Shown: piece after piece, positions 42,505 to 54,471 of the stretch
Layout of the letters: every line of letters begins with the position of its first letter
Numbering within the stretch: the first letter of the stretch is position 1
From: Candidatus Altimarinota bacterium
GTDB lineage: Bacteria; Patescibacteriota; Gracilibacteria; BD1-5; UBA6164
Direction of reading: 5' to 3'
Length of the DNA: 64,000 nucleotides
Assembly (NCBI GenBank): GCA_027019405.1
Contig: JALUWO010000017.1
Span: 45,808 to 109,807 of the forward strand
The notes under the pieces: model-generated
Told to the model about the DNA's origin: nothing
The model's input: only the letters and a program-made list of their open reading frames with translations
Databases searched by the model: none
Program-made: the position numbers and the translations under genes

Positions 42505-43677
42505 TTAATAAACTTCTAATTCTTTTTTCAAAGTTGCTTTTGTCATTTGTTTTGAAGCTATAGTTTTCCAAGCCCAAATAATATAAGCAATAACAAATGG
42601 TAACATTAAAGAGACATAACTCATAACAATTAAAGTATAGTGACTAGAACTTGCATTTGCAATTGTTAAAGAACTTTGTAAGTCAGAACTTGGGTAAAAA
42701 GCAGTATTATTAAATCATGCTAAAATAAACAATGATATAACTACTGAAAATGTTCATAAAGCACTAAACCAAAATCAATATCTAGATTTTTTAAATATTC
42801 CAAGTCAAATACCTAATAATACTAAAATTGTACCACCCCAAAATAAAGCAAAAGTAATTCAACTATCAAGTAAATTATCTAAATATTTATATGATTCTAT
42901 ACTTACAAATCAAGTATTATCATAAGCATATCATTTAATTGTAAGTAATTTATAAACAAAAGTTAAGAAAACTACTAAAAATACAACTGATTTAATTTTT
43001 ATAGATTCCACTGCTCTATCAGTTATACCTTTGTTATCAATATGATGAATAATATATAATAAAGCAAGAATTTGAACTAATAAGGCTACAGCAAGTCAAA
43101 GAGCAATATTTGTAATAAAAGCATTTTGATTAGTATTCCATAAAGCTTCTAAACCATAAAATGGAGTAGTCCAAGTTGTAATCATATGATGAGTAGCACT
43201 AGCATCTACAAGATTTGTAGTTTCAATTTGAAAGTTTGAACCTGTAAAAAAAGTTGCAACAGCTACTCATAATAACAATGGTCAAAAGAAACCATTAATC
43301 CATAAAAATGCATCATAAGTTTTCTTTCAAAGAAAATTTGAAACTTTACTTCTATATTCATAAGCAACAGCTTGAATAATAAAAATAAATAATATTGCCA
43401 TCCATACTAAATATGCTCAACCAAAAGAAGTTGCATAAAAAACTGGAAATGATGCAAATACAGCACCTCAAAAAGTAACAAGTACTGAAAAAGTTAATTT
43501 ATGATGTTTTCAAATAGCACTTAATATAAGACTTTTTTCTTCATCATCCTTTCATAATCTGTTATAGATAGCTTGTCATCATTGAACAAACATCATAGTA
43601 ACTAAGGCTGCTCATAAAATTGCAACTAAAATCCACCAATAATGTTGTAATGCAGAATATGATAATGTTTCAAACAT
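42505..43677 (-). CDS. cydB: Cytochrome bd quinol oxidase subunit II
   Basis: 390 residues with about eight or nine transmembrane helices. The N-terminus METLSYSALQHYWWILVAIL-like start is typical of CydB (conserved W and a helix with GFDLG-like position reading MMFVQGGQAIYNRL). Further family features include LTFSVLVTFGGAVFASFP, TSFGGAYLVWMA and AFLWINGFFGPLLLGVA. CydB pairs with CydA to form the heme-bearing terminal oxidase that reduces O2 with electrons from quinol. cydA ends 25 bases upstream. Confidence 0.93.
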
Positions 43678-43702
43678 AACATTTTAGTTAAATAATAAAT
43701 TT

Positions 43703-45298
43703 TTATTTTTCTTCTATTTTTGGTCCATCTTTTATTGCTCTTAACATAATTGTAAACTCAGCAATTAATAAAAGAGTAAAAATAATTAAAAATAAGAAAA
43801 ATGTAAATTGAACTGACCGAACAGATAAATGAGATGTACTCATCTTAGTTGGTAACATTCATTGAACAGTCCAAGGTTGTCTACCTACTTCAGCAACTAC
43901 CCGACCTAATTCTTGTCATAAAAAAGCTAATAAAAATGAAAACATTCATAATTTTAATAACCATCTTTTGTTTTCAATTTTATTATAATATGATGCAAGT
44001 AAAATTAAAAAGAAAATTATTGGTAATAAAGTACCTGAAGCTACCATAGTTCTAAAAGCATAAAACATCAATGGAACATTTGGAATTAATTCTGATAAAT
44101 TTGTTACATCAAAATATCAAAAACCAAAATCTTTTTCATGTTCTCTAAATAATTTTAATTTCTCTTGAGCTAATTGTTCATTTCAAGCTTTTTTTGCTAT
44201 TTTATAATCATATAAAGCTTTTATAGCAATTTTTCAAGAAGGAATTCTTTCAATATATCATCTAATTCTTTGTGAATCACTTCAATCAGATTTTAAATAT
44301 TTTCCTTGCTCTTCATTGTAATAATAATTTTTATTTCAATATAGTAAATCATTTACTCATGGAACAAATGAATTTACATCAGAAAAAGCAAGAAATGATA
44401 ATCATTTAGGAAGTTCAGGAGCTAATTTTACTTCTGGTTCTCCTGGAGTTTTATCTTTTCAAAATAATGCCATCAATTTTAATCATACTCACTCATGTCA
44501 ATTATATAATGCTTCCATAGCAGCAAGTTTCATTGGTTGATGTTTTGATATTTCCTTTGCATGAATATCTCAAGTCATTCAAGTAACAAGTGATGCTATA
44601 AATCAAAAAGTTGAAGCAACAACTAAAGATTTTTTAGCAAATTCTTTTTCTCTACCTTTTAATAAATACCAAGAACTAACCATTATTATAAAAGCAGCAG
44701 CATAAACATAAGAAGAAGAAACTACATGAAGAAATTTATTCATTGCTATAGGAGAAAAAATTACTTGCCAAAAGTCAACCATTTCATTTCTCATTAAATC
44801 AGGATTAAATTTCATTCATACTGGATATTGCATCCAAGCATTTGCAGATAAAATCCAGATAGCTGAAAGATTTGTTCAAATTGCAGTAGCCCAAGTTACT
44901 CTAACATGAGCTTTTTTAGACATTTTTCACCACCCCCAAAACATAACAGCCATCATAACAGATTCTAAAAAGAATGCCATAATTCATTCTATTGCAAGAG
45001 GTGCACCAAAAATATCTCATACAAACCAAGAATAATTTGACCAGTTTGTACCAAATTCAAATTCTAAAATAATACCTGTAGCCACACCAATTGCAAAATT
45101 GATAGCCATAAGCTTCATCCAAAATTTTACTGTTTTTTCCCACTTTTTATCACCAGTTTTTACATAAATTCATTCCATAATAGCTATAATAAAAATTATA
45201 CCTAATGTTAATGGAACAAAAATCCAGTGATAAAGTGCTGTCAATGCAAATTGAGCTCTAGACCAATCTACAAGAGACATATCTATTCATCCAAACAT
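43703..45298 (-). CDS. cydA: Cytochrome bd quinol oxidase subunit I
   Basis: 531 residues. Heme b595 ligand His is in [16 protein letters not shown] (H24). The acidic residues are in [15 protein letters not shown], the heme b558 ligand His is in [16 protein letters not shown], and the Met ligand is in FRTMVASG. The Q-loop region (about 270-420) is of medium length. The conserved G-W-x-V-x-E-x-G-R-Q-P-W block has its first Trp encoded by CGG (codon 466) and its last by TGG; a second CGG is codon 494. This supports CGG=Trp. It reduces O2 to water, giving oxygen tolerance or respiration. DUF4492 precedes it. Confidence 0.97.
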
Positions 45299-45339
45299 AG
45301 AATAAACATTAAAAAATAAAAAAATTAAGACAAAAAATC

Positions 45340-45552
45340 TTAATTTACATTAAGTAAACTATTTGCTACAACATTACTTTTTTCTTGTGGAGTATCATAC
45401 TTATCAAGAATATTAGGAAAAAATAAATATAACACAGTCAAAATAATAGTAGATTTTACAAAAATTAAAATCCACAACTTTTTTGAAGTATTAGTTAAAT
45501 TTTTAAATCAATTATAATAAAATAATCAAATACTTTTTAACAGTCCTAACAT
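45340..45552 (-). CDS. DUF4492 small membrane protein of the bd operon
   Basis: 70 residues, MLGLLKSIGLFYYNGFKNLT... : an amphipathic start with the F-Y-x-x-G-F-K-N-(L/M)-T pattern, one hydrophobic helix (LWILIFVKSTIILTVLYLF) and an acidic tail. This is the pattern of DUF4492, a small family found just upstream of cydA in epsilonproteobacteria and Bacteroidota, thought to assist or belong to the bd oxidase. It starts the operon. The A-rich hairpin AAATTAAGA/TCTTAATTT at its end (45322-45347) may mark a processing site. Confidence 0.75.
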
Positions 45553-45605
45553 ATAAAAGTAATTTAGCAAATAATAAATTTACCTATAAAATTATAGCTT
45601 TTACA

Positions 45606-45646
45606 AAACAAAAAACAAGTGAAATATTAAAAAATCACTTGTTTTT
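45606..45646. terminator. Terminator downstream of the exonuclease gene
   Basis: AAAACAAGTGA / TCACTTGTTTT stem with an about 11-base loop and T runs on both sides. On the minus strand it follows the ExoX-like gene and precedes the bd operon. Confidence 0.75.
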
Positions 45647-45698
45647 TTAGATATATATTTCATAAAATAAAAATGAGAATCATTCTTATATTTTTATT

Positions 45699-46532
45699 TT
45701 ATTTTTTAAAAAATTTCTTATCTTCAGTTATTCATAACCATACTTTACAAGTATATTTTATATCTTCAGAGAAATCAGCTCAAATAATCCATTGTAAATA
45801 TCATCTATCAATATTAGCAACTTCTTCAAAACTTTTTCATCTATATTTACCAATTCTCATAGTTTTTATAGGAATAAATTCTTTTTTTGTCATTTCCATC
45901 ATTGTTTCTAAAACTTCATCATCAGATATATTTAATTCTGATTTAATTCTATTAAATAAAGCATAAAAAACATTTTCTAAAACAACTACATCTCAAAAAG
46001 CATCATGTGCAGTAGTACATTCAGCTATTCAGTCTGCATCATTTATTTCATAAAGTTCAAAAAAATATCTTAAATATTGTAAATTAACATATTCAGGTTC
46101 TTCTCATAAACTATTATGCAGGACTCATTCACTCCACATTATCTTTGCTACTTTTAATGTATCTATTTGTTTATCAGTATAGCTAATTCCCTCTTTTCCT
46201 AAAACATCTCTATCAAAATCAATATTATGAGCAACTATTATATTTTCATTCATAACTTTTGAAATTTTTTCTCTAGATGTATCATCTAAATACTTTCAAT
46301 TACTTTTTTCTTTAAGTAATTTTGGGTAAATTCAGTGAACAGCCATTGATCAAATTTGAATTCTTGTATCTGTCATAAAAAATAAATTTTCATCTTTTTT
46401 TTCTTTATTTTTCAATTGCCTATATGCCAATTGAATCATACTTCAATTTGAAGTTATATTTCATCTATCATCTTTTAAAATACCTGTTGTTTCAGTATCA
46501 AAAAATAATATACTTTTATTAGTGTCTATCAT
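45699..46532 (-). CDS. ExoX-like DEDDh exonuclease
   Basis: 277 residues. The 3'-5' exonuclease fold of the DnaQ/ExoX group: motif I FFDTETTG, motif II HNIDFDRDV, motif III AECTTAHDAFGDV (the H and D of DEDDh). The C-terminal element IGKYRGKSFEEVANIDRGYLQWI is the ExoX/DUF3820 tail. It probably degrades single-stranded or frayed DNA in repair. One start is used: an ATG giving MIDTNKSILFFDTETTG. It is a single gene between two terminators. Confidence 0.85.
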
Positions 46533-46550
46533 TAAATCATATTTATAAAA

Positions 46551-46592
46551 TAAAAAACTAATATCTAGTTTATATAAATATTAGTTTTTTAC
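46551..46592 (-). terminator. Terminator of the RND export operon
   Basis: AAAAACTAATAT / ATATTAGTTTTTT hairpin downstream of the last gene of the operon on the minus strand. Confidence 0.65.
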
Positions 46593-46602
46593 AATATTAG
46601 TT

Positions 46603-47028
46603 TTATTTTATATTTATATCAAGAAAAATATCTTTCAATTTATCCCACATAAAATACAATTTTCAAGAAAAAAATCAAAATGTTACTATTAATGTAATAG
46701 TAGTGATATGAACTAATCCATAATATTCTAATACATCAGGTAAAATAAATTTTCTAATTAATATAATAGAAATTATTATTACAAAAGTAGAAATTTCAGT
46801 ATTTTTTATGACTTTTTCCAATTTAGAATCCCATTTTATAGTTTTATCTTTTCTAAAAAATAATGACATTCAAAATCATAACAATATAAATAATATATAA
46901 TAATATGGTATACTATATTTTATAAAATCATTTATTATATAACTTAACAATACAATATTTACAAGTAAAAATATTACCAACATTATTTGTATTTTTCTTT
47001 GTATTTTATGTTTTAAAAAAATTTTCAT
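46603..47028 (-). CDS. Small membrane protein with four predicted helices, unknown
   Basis: 141 residues. Hydrophobic segments lie near 15-33, 38-55, 80-98 and 105-122, with basic loops, ending in a Lys/Asp tail. No family motif is recognised. Its ATG is 5 bases after the RND transporter stop, so it belongs to that operon and may be an accessory of the exporter. Confidence 0.65.
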
Positions 47029-47033
47029 TATTT

Positions 47034-50000
47034 TTATTTTTTATTTCTTATTAATCCCCACTTAAGCATAGCAGGAATATAAACTAAAATTATAAATGTT
47101 CCAAGTAAAAGTCCTCAAATAAATGCTACAGCAAGACTTCACCATAATGCATCCTTTACAGCTAAAGTTAATAATCCCAAAACTGTAGTTAAAGTAGTTA
47201 ATAACACTGGTTTAAATCTTGATTTTACTATATTTAAAATTAATTCATCATTATCTTTATATTTTTTTCAGCTATCTTTTTCATTATTAAATCTTTCTAT
47301 TAATAAAATTGCATCATTTACTCATACTCACATCAAACCAAACATTCAAAGTTGAGCTGGAAATGAAAATGGTAATCATATAATAGTAAGTAATAATACT
47401 GCTCAAATAAATAAAAATGGAATAACTGATAATACTAAAAATGCCTGCCTAAAATTTCAGAAATGTAAAACTAGTACTGAAAACATTAAAATAATTCAAA
47501 TTCAAAATGCTCTTAATAAATCTTTCATAGAATTTTGCATATCTTTTACATCTCATGCATATTTAAGATGAACTCAACTAATATTTTTTGAAATATCATT
47601 TATATATTTTTCTACAAAAGGAGTAACCTCTCATAAACTAGTTTCTTTAGTTTTATATGCTCAAACATTTAATACTAAATCTCAATCAGAATGAGAAATA
47701 TTTTTTACTTCTCATCATATTTTTACTTTTTTTATTAAATCTTTTATATAAATATCTCTTCAAGGTACTATAATATCAAGTATATTATTTCAATCTATTT
47801 TAGTATATGCTTTTACATCAATTAAATCACTAGAATAATCATCTAATCTTTTCAATAAAACTCCATTTGGTTCATAATTACTAGAACTTTGAATACTTGC
47901 AATAAGTAAATCTAATTCTTTTGAACTTATATTAAATTGTTTTAATTTAGATATATCCCAAGTTATATCTATTTTTCAATTTGTATATTCTAATGAATTT
48001 GACCAATCATAAGTTCATTTAATTTTTTTAAGTAAAGGTTCCAATTTATCATAAAAATCAACTAATGTTTTTAAATTAGTTCAAACTAAATAAAAATTTA
48101 CATCTTTTCATCAACTTGGTCATGATTTTTGTATAAATATTTCTAAACTTTTTATTTTAGTACTAATCTTATTTTTATCTATTATTTTTGATATATCATT
48201 TTTTATTAAATAAGAATCATAATCTCTTTGGAAATCTTTATCTGTTAATTTTAAATTTATATAAGATAAATCAGGATTAAAAGAATTTCAATAAACAACA
48301 TTATCTAAAGGATTTAAACTCTTATAATCTCATATATTTATATTTTGATAAGCAAGTAATCAAGAATGTTCTTTTTTAGAAAAATATTTATCAATAATAT
48401 TTGCTATTTTTGCAGTTATTTTTTTATTTTCATTTAAAGTAACATCTGAATCAAATTTTATATTAACATATATATTATTAGTATCTACTGGTGGTAAAAA
48501 ATCAGCTTTCAAAAATTTACTAGCCAATAATATTGTAGCAAAAAATAATAAAATAAATGCAAAAACTGATTTTTTATAATTCTTTATAGTTTTTTTAAAA
48601 AATCATTCAAAAAATAAAAAAAGTTTATTTTCATGTTCTATATTTTCTTTATTATTTTTATTAACTTTAATTTTAAATTTCAGCATACTAAGAACTATTG
48701 GGAGAAAAACCAAAGCAACAAAAATAGAAATAAGTAGTACTATATCAACAGTAACAGGCATATATTTCATAAAATCTCATATTTTACCTGAAAGCATAAA
48801 ACCAATAGGTAAAAACATTGATATAGTTGTAAAATTTCAAGATAAAATTGGTTTCCAATAATTTTTTATAGAAAATCCTATTGCATCCCATTTTTCTAAT
48901 CATTTTTTTACTCATTCTTCAAATCATTCAATAATAACAATTAAGTTATCAACCATTATTCAAAGAGTAAGTACAAGTGAAAAAGAAACTATATTATTAA
49001 AAGTATATCAAATAGATTTTAATATAACAAATGCTATCAAATAAACCAATGGAAAAACTAAGGTAATTCAAATAGATTCTCTAAATCATATAAATAATAA
49101 TATAACAAAAAATATAATTAATGTAGTTTGCCAAAAATTTGATATAAAAGTTTTATATGTTGAATCTATTTTTTCTTTTTGTGAATTAATTTCATAAACA
49201 AATAAATTTCATAAATCTTTATTATTTATCTTTATATTTTTATTCTTTGATGAAAAAAGTTTTTCAATAAAATTTTGCTTAGCTATATAATTTGAAGGAC
49301 TATAAGTTAATCCATATTTTTTAATTTCACTCTTAACTTTATCAATTGTATCCAATATATCAGCTCATGGAACTTTTTTAATTTGATAAGTAATACTTGA
49401 ATAAGTCTTTCATTTATCCATTAAATAAGATTGCTTTTTATACATAAATGGGCCAGTTGTTATTTTAGCAACATCTCATAACAATAAAGTATTTCAATTC
49501 TTATTTATTAAAGATAATCAAGATAAAAAATTAGTAATTTTATTAAAATCTGAAGGATAAGATCTCAATGTAAAAGTATATAATTTACTATCAATCTCTT
49601 TTTTATCTGCAGGAAATTTATCTAAATAAGTTTGAATTTGAGAAATAGCATAAGAAAAATTTATCTTATTTTTTATAAGTTTATTATAATCAAATTTTAT
49701 TTTTACTCAGGGAACATAAGATCAAATAACATTAACATCACTAACTCAAGAAGTTGCCTGTAATTTATCTTCTAATCATCTTATTTTATCATATAAAACA
49801 CTAGGTAAATAAGGTCATACAACTGAAAAAGTATATATTGGCACATCTGTAACATCTACTCTTTTTAGGATAGGTTGTTTTACTTGATCTGGAAAATTTG
49901 CTTTTGTTTTATCTATAACTGAATTTAAATCACTATAAGCTTCACTTATATTTTTTCATCTATCAAATTCTACTGATATAACTCATACATTATAAGCTGA

Positions 50001-50246
50001 AGTAGAATTTACTTCTTTTACTTGTGTTACTGATGATAAGTTATTTTCCAATTTTTCCACAACTTGTTTCTCTACAGTGTCAGGATCAGCTCAAGGATAA
50101 ATAACACTAATAGTAAAAAATGGTACATTAATAGATGGGCTTGCTTCTTTAGGAAAAGTTTTAAAAGCATAAAATCATAATAATACTGATAAAAACATCA
50201 GCATTATTATAAAAGATTTAAAATGTTTTAGTATTTTTACTAGCAT
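47034..50246 (-). CDS. RND-superfamily efflux transporter
   Basis: 1070 residues, AcrB/HAE-1-like topology with twelve helices and two large external loops. The start MLVKILKHFKSFIIMLMF is followed by the family pattern YPGADPDTVEKQVVEKLEN. Helix segments include LGIMVDNLIVIIEGFEEG (normally ...G..VDDAIVV.E) and a second FGLMGVGVNDAILLIERFN. Family transporters export drugs or lipids using the proton gradient. The partner adaptor gene lies 6 bases upstream, but no outer-membrane TolC gene is nearby, consistent with a monoderm cell. Confidence 0.9.
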
Positions 50247-50252
50247 ATTTTT

Positions 50253-52046
50253 TTATTTACAAATAGTATTTATTCAATTCAATCAAGATATTATTTCAAT
50301 ATTTTTTCAATTAATATCTCAAAGTTTTACCTCTTTTTCTAAAACTCAAGAATTGGTCATTACTTTAATAAAATTTCAATTAATTTTATTAATTATATAA
50401 GATATAGGTACTGATATAATCTTATTTTTTATATCAGTTTGTTTATGTTCTTTTTTATCTTTACTTTCATAACTTAAATCCAGTATATCTCAATTCTTAA
50501 TATCCAAATTATTTAAATAATTTGATTCATAAATATAATTTTGAGTAAGTTGATCTTTGTAAATTAAAGAATTTTTAATAAAAATATCATATTTATTTTT
50601 ATTAATATAAAAGAATAATTTATCTCATAAATTTAATTTTATAGGTGAATATATTTTTATCTTCAATGATTTCTTAACTGGTAAAATCTGACATATTGAG
50701 ATTCAAGGAGCAATAGTATTTCATCTTGATATATTTCTTTTATTTATTACTCAATCTACATTTGAATATATAGTTTTTACACTCAAATTTGAATTAATTG
50801 ATTTTATACTTTGTTCTAATTGTATTAATTGATTATCTAAATTTAAAATTTGATTCTTTTTATTTATTTCTAAATTATTTAAATTTGTTTGTAAAGTTTT
50901 TAGCTGACTATCCAATGTAGATAATTGTAATTCTAATCAAGTATCTATAGATCATATTTTATTTGTTTGTAAATTTTTCAATGTAGTATTACTAGAGTTT
51001 ATTTGATTTTCTAAACTTGTAATTTGTGTATCATAATTTGTATTAGTTGTTTTTATAGAATTTTCTATTGAATCCCAAGAAGATTTAAGAGTAGTTATAC
51101 TTTTTGTATAATTTAAAAAAGTCTTATATAATCAATCAATTTTTGTTTGAGGCAATCTAATATTTGCTACTGAATTATTCATAGCATCTTGAGCAAGTTC
51201 ATCAAGTTTTATAAAATTTCATAACAATAATGATATTTCATTATCATCCAATTTAGATAAATCTTTAGTTTTATTATTAACAAGATAAAAATTAGTTTTT
51301 ATTTCATTAATAAGTGATGTTTTTTTTACAGACAAATAAGCTTCAAAAGTATCATTTTTATGAAGATAATCAGAAGTAATTCAAAAAACAGTATCAATTT
51401 GAATTAAATTATCCCCTAGTGTATTTTTTATATTTGTTAGAAGTGTTTTTTTACTAATATTTATTTTATTTAAAGAGTCCTGTTTTGATTTTTTTAACAA
51501 GTCTAAATTTTTATTTAAAGAATCAATAGTATCTTTTAATCAACTAATTTGTTTATTTAAATCTTGTTTATTTAATAAACTAGATTTTTTTGATAATTCT
51601 ATATTTTTCTTTAAAATAGTAATCTGTCCTTTTATATCAGAAATCTGATTATTAAAATTAAATATTGTATTTTGTTTCAAAGAAGCTATATTGTTTTTTT
51701 GATTAATTAAACTATTTTTTTGAATAACTAAATTTGATATATTTGGATTATTAAAATCAGGAGTTATTTTTGCAATAATAGTATTTTTATTAACTTTATT
51801 TCCAGGATTACAATCTAAATAACTAATAATACCTGGAATAGGAGAAGTTATATTTTTTATTTCATCACTAATAACCACTCATTTTAAATGTAAATTATTT
51901 TTATCTATACTTCAAAAGCTAAAAGCTTTTCTACATTGTATTTTATTTTCTCATTTTATATTATTATTAACAACATTATTTCACTTTTCATTAGAACAAG
52001 AATACAAAAACAATAACAAAGTAAGTAATAAATATATTTTTTTCAT
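50253..52046 (-). CDS. Membrane-fusion (HlyD-type) adaptor lipoprotein
   Basis: 597 residues. The signal MKKIYLLLTLLLFLYSC has a lipobox (LYSC). The chain has a short biotinyl-lipoyl half (ITSPIPGIISYLDCNPGNKVNKN), a very long coiled coil of about 300 residues (several heptad blocks) and the second lipoyl half (TIYSNVDGVINKRNIS) followed by beta-barrel and proximal domains. It is longer than usual adaptors (about 380) because of the coiled coil. It would clamp onto the RND pump encoded next and span the wall. A lipid anchor fits a cell without an outer membrane. Confidence 0.85.
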
Positions 52047-52073
52047 TTTTTATTATAATTATTTTTAATAAAA

Positions 52074-52289
52074 TTAATCTTTTTTTTCATTATTAACATA
52101 TTCCATAAGCTCAGTTATATCTTCATTTCTAACCAAACCAATAAATTTATCATTTTTCATTAAAACAGTAATACTATCCCCTGGTTTTATTTTTAGTTTA
52201 TTTCTAATCTCTTTAGGAATAACTAATTGTCATTTAGGTCATACAGTAACAGTTCAATAAAGTTTTATTTCACATTTTTTTTCTTTCAT
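52074..52289 (-). CDS. AbrB/MazE/SpoVT-type transcriptional regulator
   Basis: 71 residues. A swapped-hairpin AbrB domain: YGTVTVGPKGQLVIPKEIRN then KLKIKPGDSITVLMKND, the standard motif for DNA binding as a dimer. It is the first gene of the RND export operon, 27 bases before the adaptor gene, and three 9-bp direct repeats lie 6-32 bases upstream of its start, so it is likely an autoregulator of the operon. The start ATG is the only one giving the complete domain. Confidence 0.88.
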
Positions 52290-52294
52290 TTTTT

Positions 52295-52321
52295 TACAAA
52301 AGTTAGAAAAGTAAGAAAAGT
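52295..52321 (-). promoter_or_regulatory. Three tandem 9-bp repeats, candidate AbrB operator
   Basis: On the minus strand, ACTTTTCTT, ACTTTTCTA and ACTTTTGTA follow each other without a gap, ending 6 bases before the regulator's ATG. The 9-bp phase is close to one helical turn per unit, so dimers could bind side by side. Its place between the -10 region and the start suggests repression. Confidence 0.6.
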
Positions 52322-52378
52322 TATACTTATATAATATACTTTTTTTATTTAAAATAAAAAAATATACACTACTTTAAC

Positions 52379-52406
52379 TTGACTATTTAAAAAATGATTT
52401 TAAAAT
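52379..52406 (+). promoter_or_regulatory. Promoter of the coiled-coil gene
   Basis: TTGACT (52379-52384), a 16-base spacer, TAAAAT (52401-52406). It overlaps an ATG at 52394, which supports the later ATG at 52433 as start. Confidence 0.55.
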
Positions 52407-52432
52407 ATTTTCAATTTACTAAAGAATATATT

Positions 52433-54394
52433 ATGGAAAAAATATTAAACCAAATAGAACAACTTGAAACTCAACTAAAAAATCTAAATAAAATAGTAGA
52501 AACAGATGCATTAAAAGTAAAAAATGAAGTTGATAGTATTATTTCAAAAATAGAAAAAGAAAATATACTAAAATGAGACTTATTAAAACTAGAATTAATT
52601 AAAACAAAAATTAATGCATTATCAAATCTTGGAAACTTAAAAGAAACAATAAGTGAATTAGAAAAAGCTGAAAATTTTATACTTAAAGAAGTTGTAATAA
52701 GTTATGATTCATCTATTGAAGATAAAGAAAAAAAAGAAATATTAAAAGAATTATATATAGAAGTTCTTAATTCAATAAGTAAAAATTCATATCAAGTACT
52801 TAAACAAGATTGATCAATTGATGAAAATAAAAAAAATAAGTATTTAGAATATATTGATTTAATAATTAGTAAATTAAATAACTTAGATATAAAATGAATA
52901 TGAGAATATTATAAATGACTTTTTTATTCAACAATCTGAGACAATAATAATTTCATAAAATATAATAAACAATCTGCATTAACTTGAGAAAAAAAAGAAG
53001 CTATAACAATTTATGTAGACCAACAATTAAATTATTTTCTTGAAAGATATAATAAATTAAAATCAAATGAAGATAAAGAAAAGTTTTTAAAAGAAAATTT
53101 AGAAAATCTTGAAGAAGATATTTTTCAATTTGTAGATGATTTTCATTATGATGAAAATTGAAAAAGAATAAAATTAAAACAATGATGACACAAAGAACTT
53201 TATTGAATAATCTGAGATTTCTATAAAAATATATGATTATATTCAGAATCACTTAGCTCTTATAAATCTTGAACACAAAGTTATTTTAAATGAAATTATA
53301 AATTACATAAAAAAATTGCAGAATTATATAAAAAAACAAATATAGCACCAGAAACAGAAAAATATAAAAAAGAAAAAATCAAAAAAGCATATGAAAATTT
53401 ATATAATCTAGCATATATAAACAATGATCCAGAAAATGTATTTTACTGACTTGAAAAAACAGCAGAACTCTCAAAAACAAAAGAAGAAAAATATGAAAAA
53501 TACTGACAAATAATTTATATGTTTGAATTAAATTATGAAAATTATTCCTCAAATGATAAATTGATATTATCTTATATAAATGCTTGTAAAAAAATAAATA
53601 GTAAGATACTAAATGAAAATACTTTATATATAAATCTAACTTATATTGATACAAAATATATATTATTGTATGCAAATTATCTAGAAGAAAAATGAGAATT
53701 AACTTTAGCATTTATAAATTATATAACAAACTATAATTTATATAAAAATAATAACTCTCTAAGTGCAATAATTATCTTTATGCAAGATAAAATTATAAAT
53801 AAAATTTCAAAAGAAATAACTCAAATAAATCAAGAAATAATACAAATAAAAGAAGAATTAAAATCAATTGAAAATAATAAAATAAATAAAGCATTTATAA
53901 ATTTAAAAAAAGATGAAATAAAAGTTTTAAAATCAAATATAAAAATATTAATTAAAGAAAAACAAGATTTAGAAAGAAGATTATTAAATTTAGAAAAATT
54001 AACAGATGATGATATAAAAGATTTTTTTAGATTAACATTAACTAATCAATATCTAGAAAATATAAATTTTGAAAATACAAGAAATTATTTTGATTACTAC
54101 AACTATGATTTACCAAAATCAGATATATATCTAGAAGCTATACTTGAACAAATACAAATATTATTTTGATATAAAAAAGAAATATTAAAACCATTTTTTA
54201 ATAAAATCAAAAAACAAGAAGCTTTTACACAAGATGATTTAAATGATTTTAAAGATATAATTGAAACAAAAAATTTTTATACAATTTTGAAAAACATAGA
54301 TGAAGAAGAATTAAAAAAAGAAAATGAAAAACTACAAAAGGAGATTGATCATATATTAAAAGAAATAAAGAAAAAAGAAAAAAAGAAAAAGTAA
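52433..54394 (+). CDS. Long Lys/Glu-rich coiled-coil protein, unknown
   Basis: 653 residues from ATG 52433; an in-frame ATG at 52394 would add 13, but it lies inside the predicted promoter. The protein is mostly alpha-helical: a coiled coil at the start (LNQIEQLETQLKNLNKIVE), then TPR-like helical hairpins rich in Tyr, Trp and Gly read from TGA (patterns like KGLFYSTIGDNNN, ELYGIIGDFYKNI, VFYGLEKTAELS), another coiled coil near 450-530, and a very basic C-terminus. No signal peptide or membrane helix was seen. The repeating YYxGLFYxxIGD-like spacing suggests a tetratricopeptide scaffold. Family not recognised. Confidence 0.6.
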
Positions 54395-54424
54395 TTCTAT
54401 TTTTAAAAGAATTACTTTTATTTC
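54385..54424 (+). terminator. Terminator after the coiled-coil gene
   Basis: AAAAGTAATTCT / AGAATTACTTTT stem with an about 9-base loop, T-rich tail; it overlaps the stop. Confidence 0.7.
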
Positions 54425-54471
54425 TTAAAATAATTTATATAATAACAAAAATTTAAATTTAAATATATTTT

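Noticed and set aside
45673..45966. Plus-strand frame of 97 codons opposite the ExoX-like gene
   Set aside because: Antisense shadow of a gene with intact catalytic motifs.
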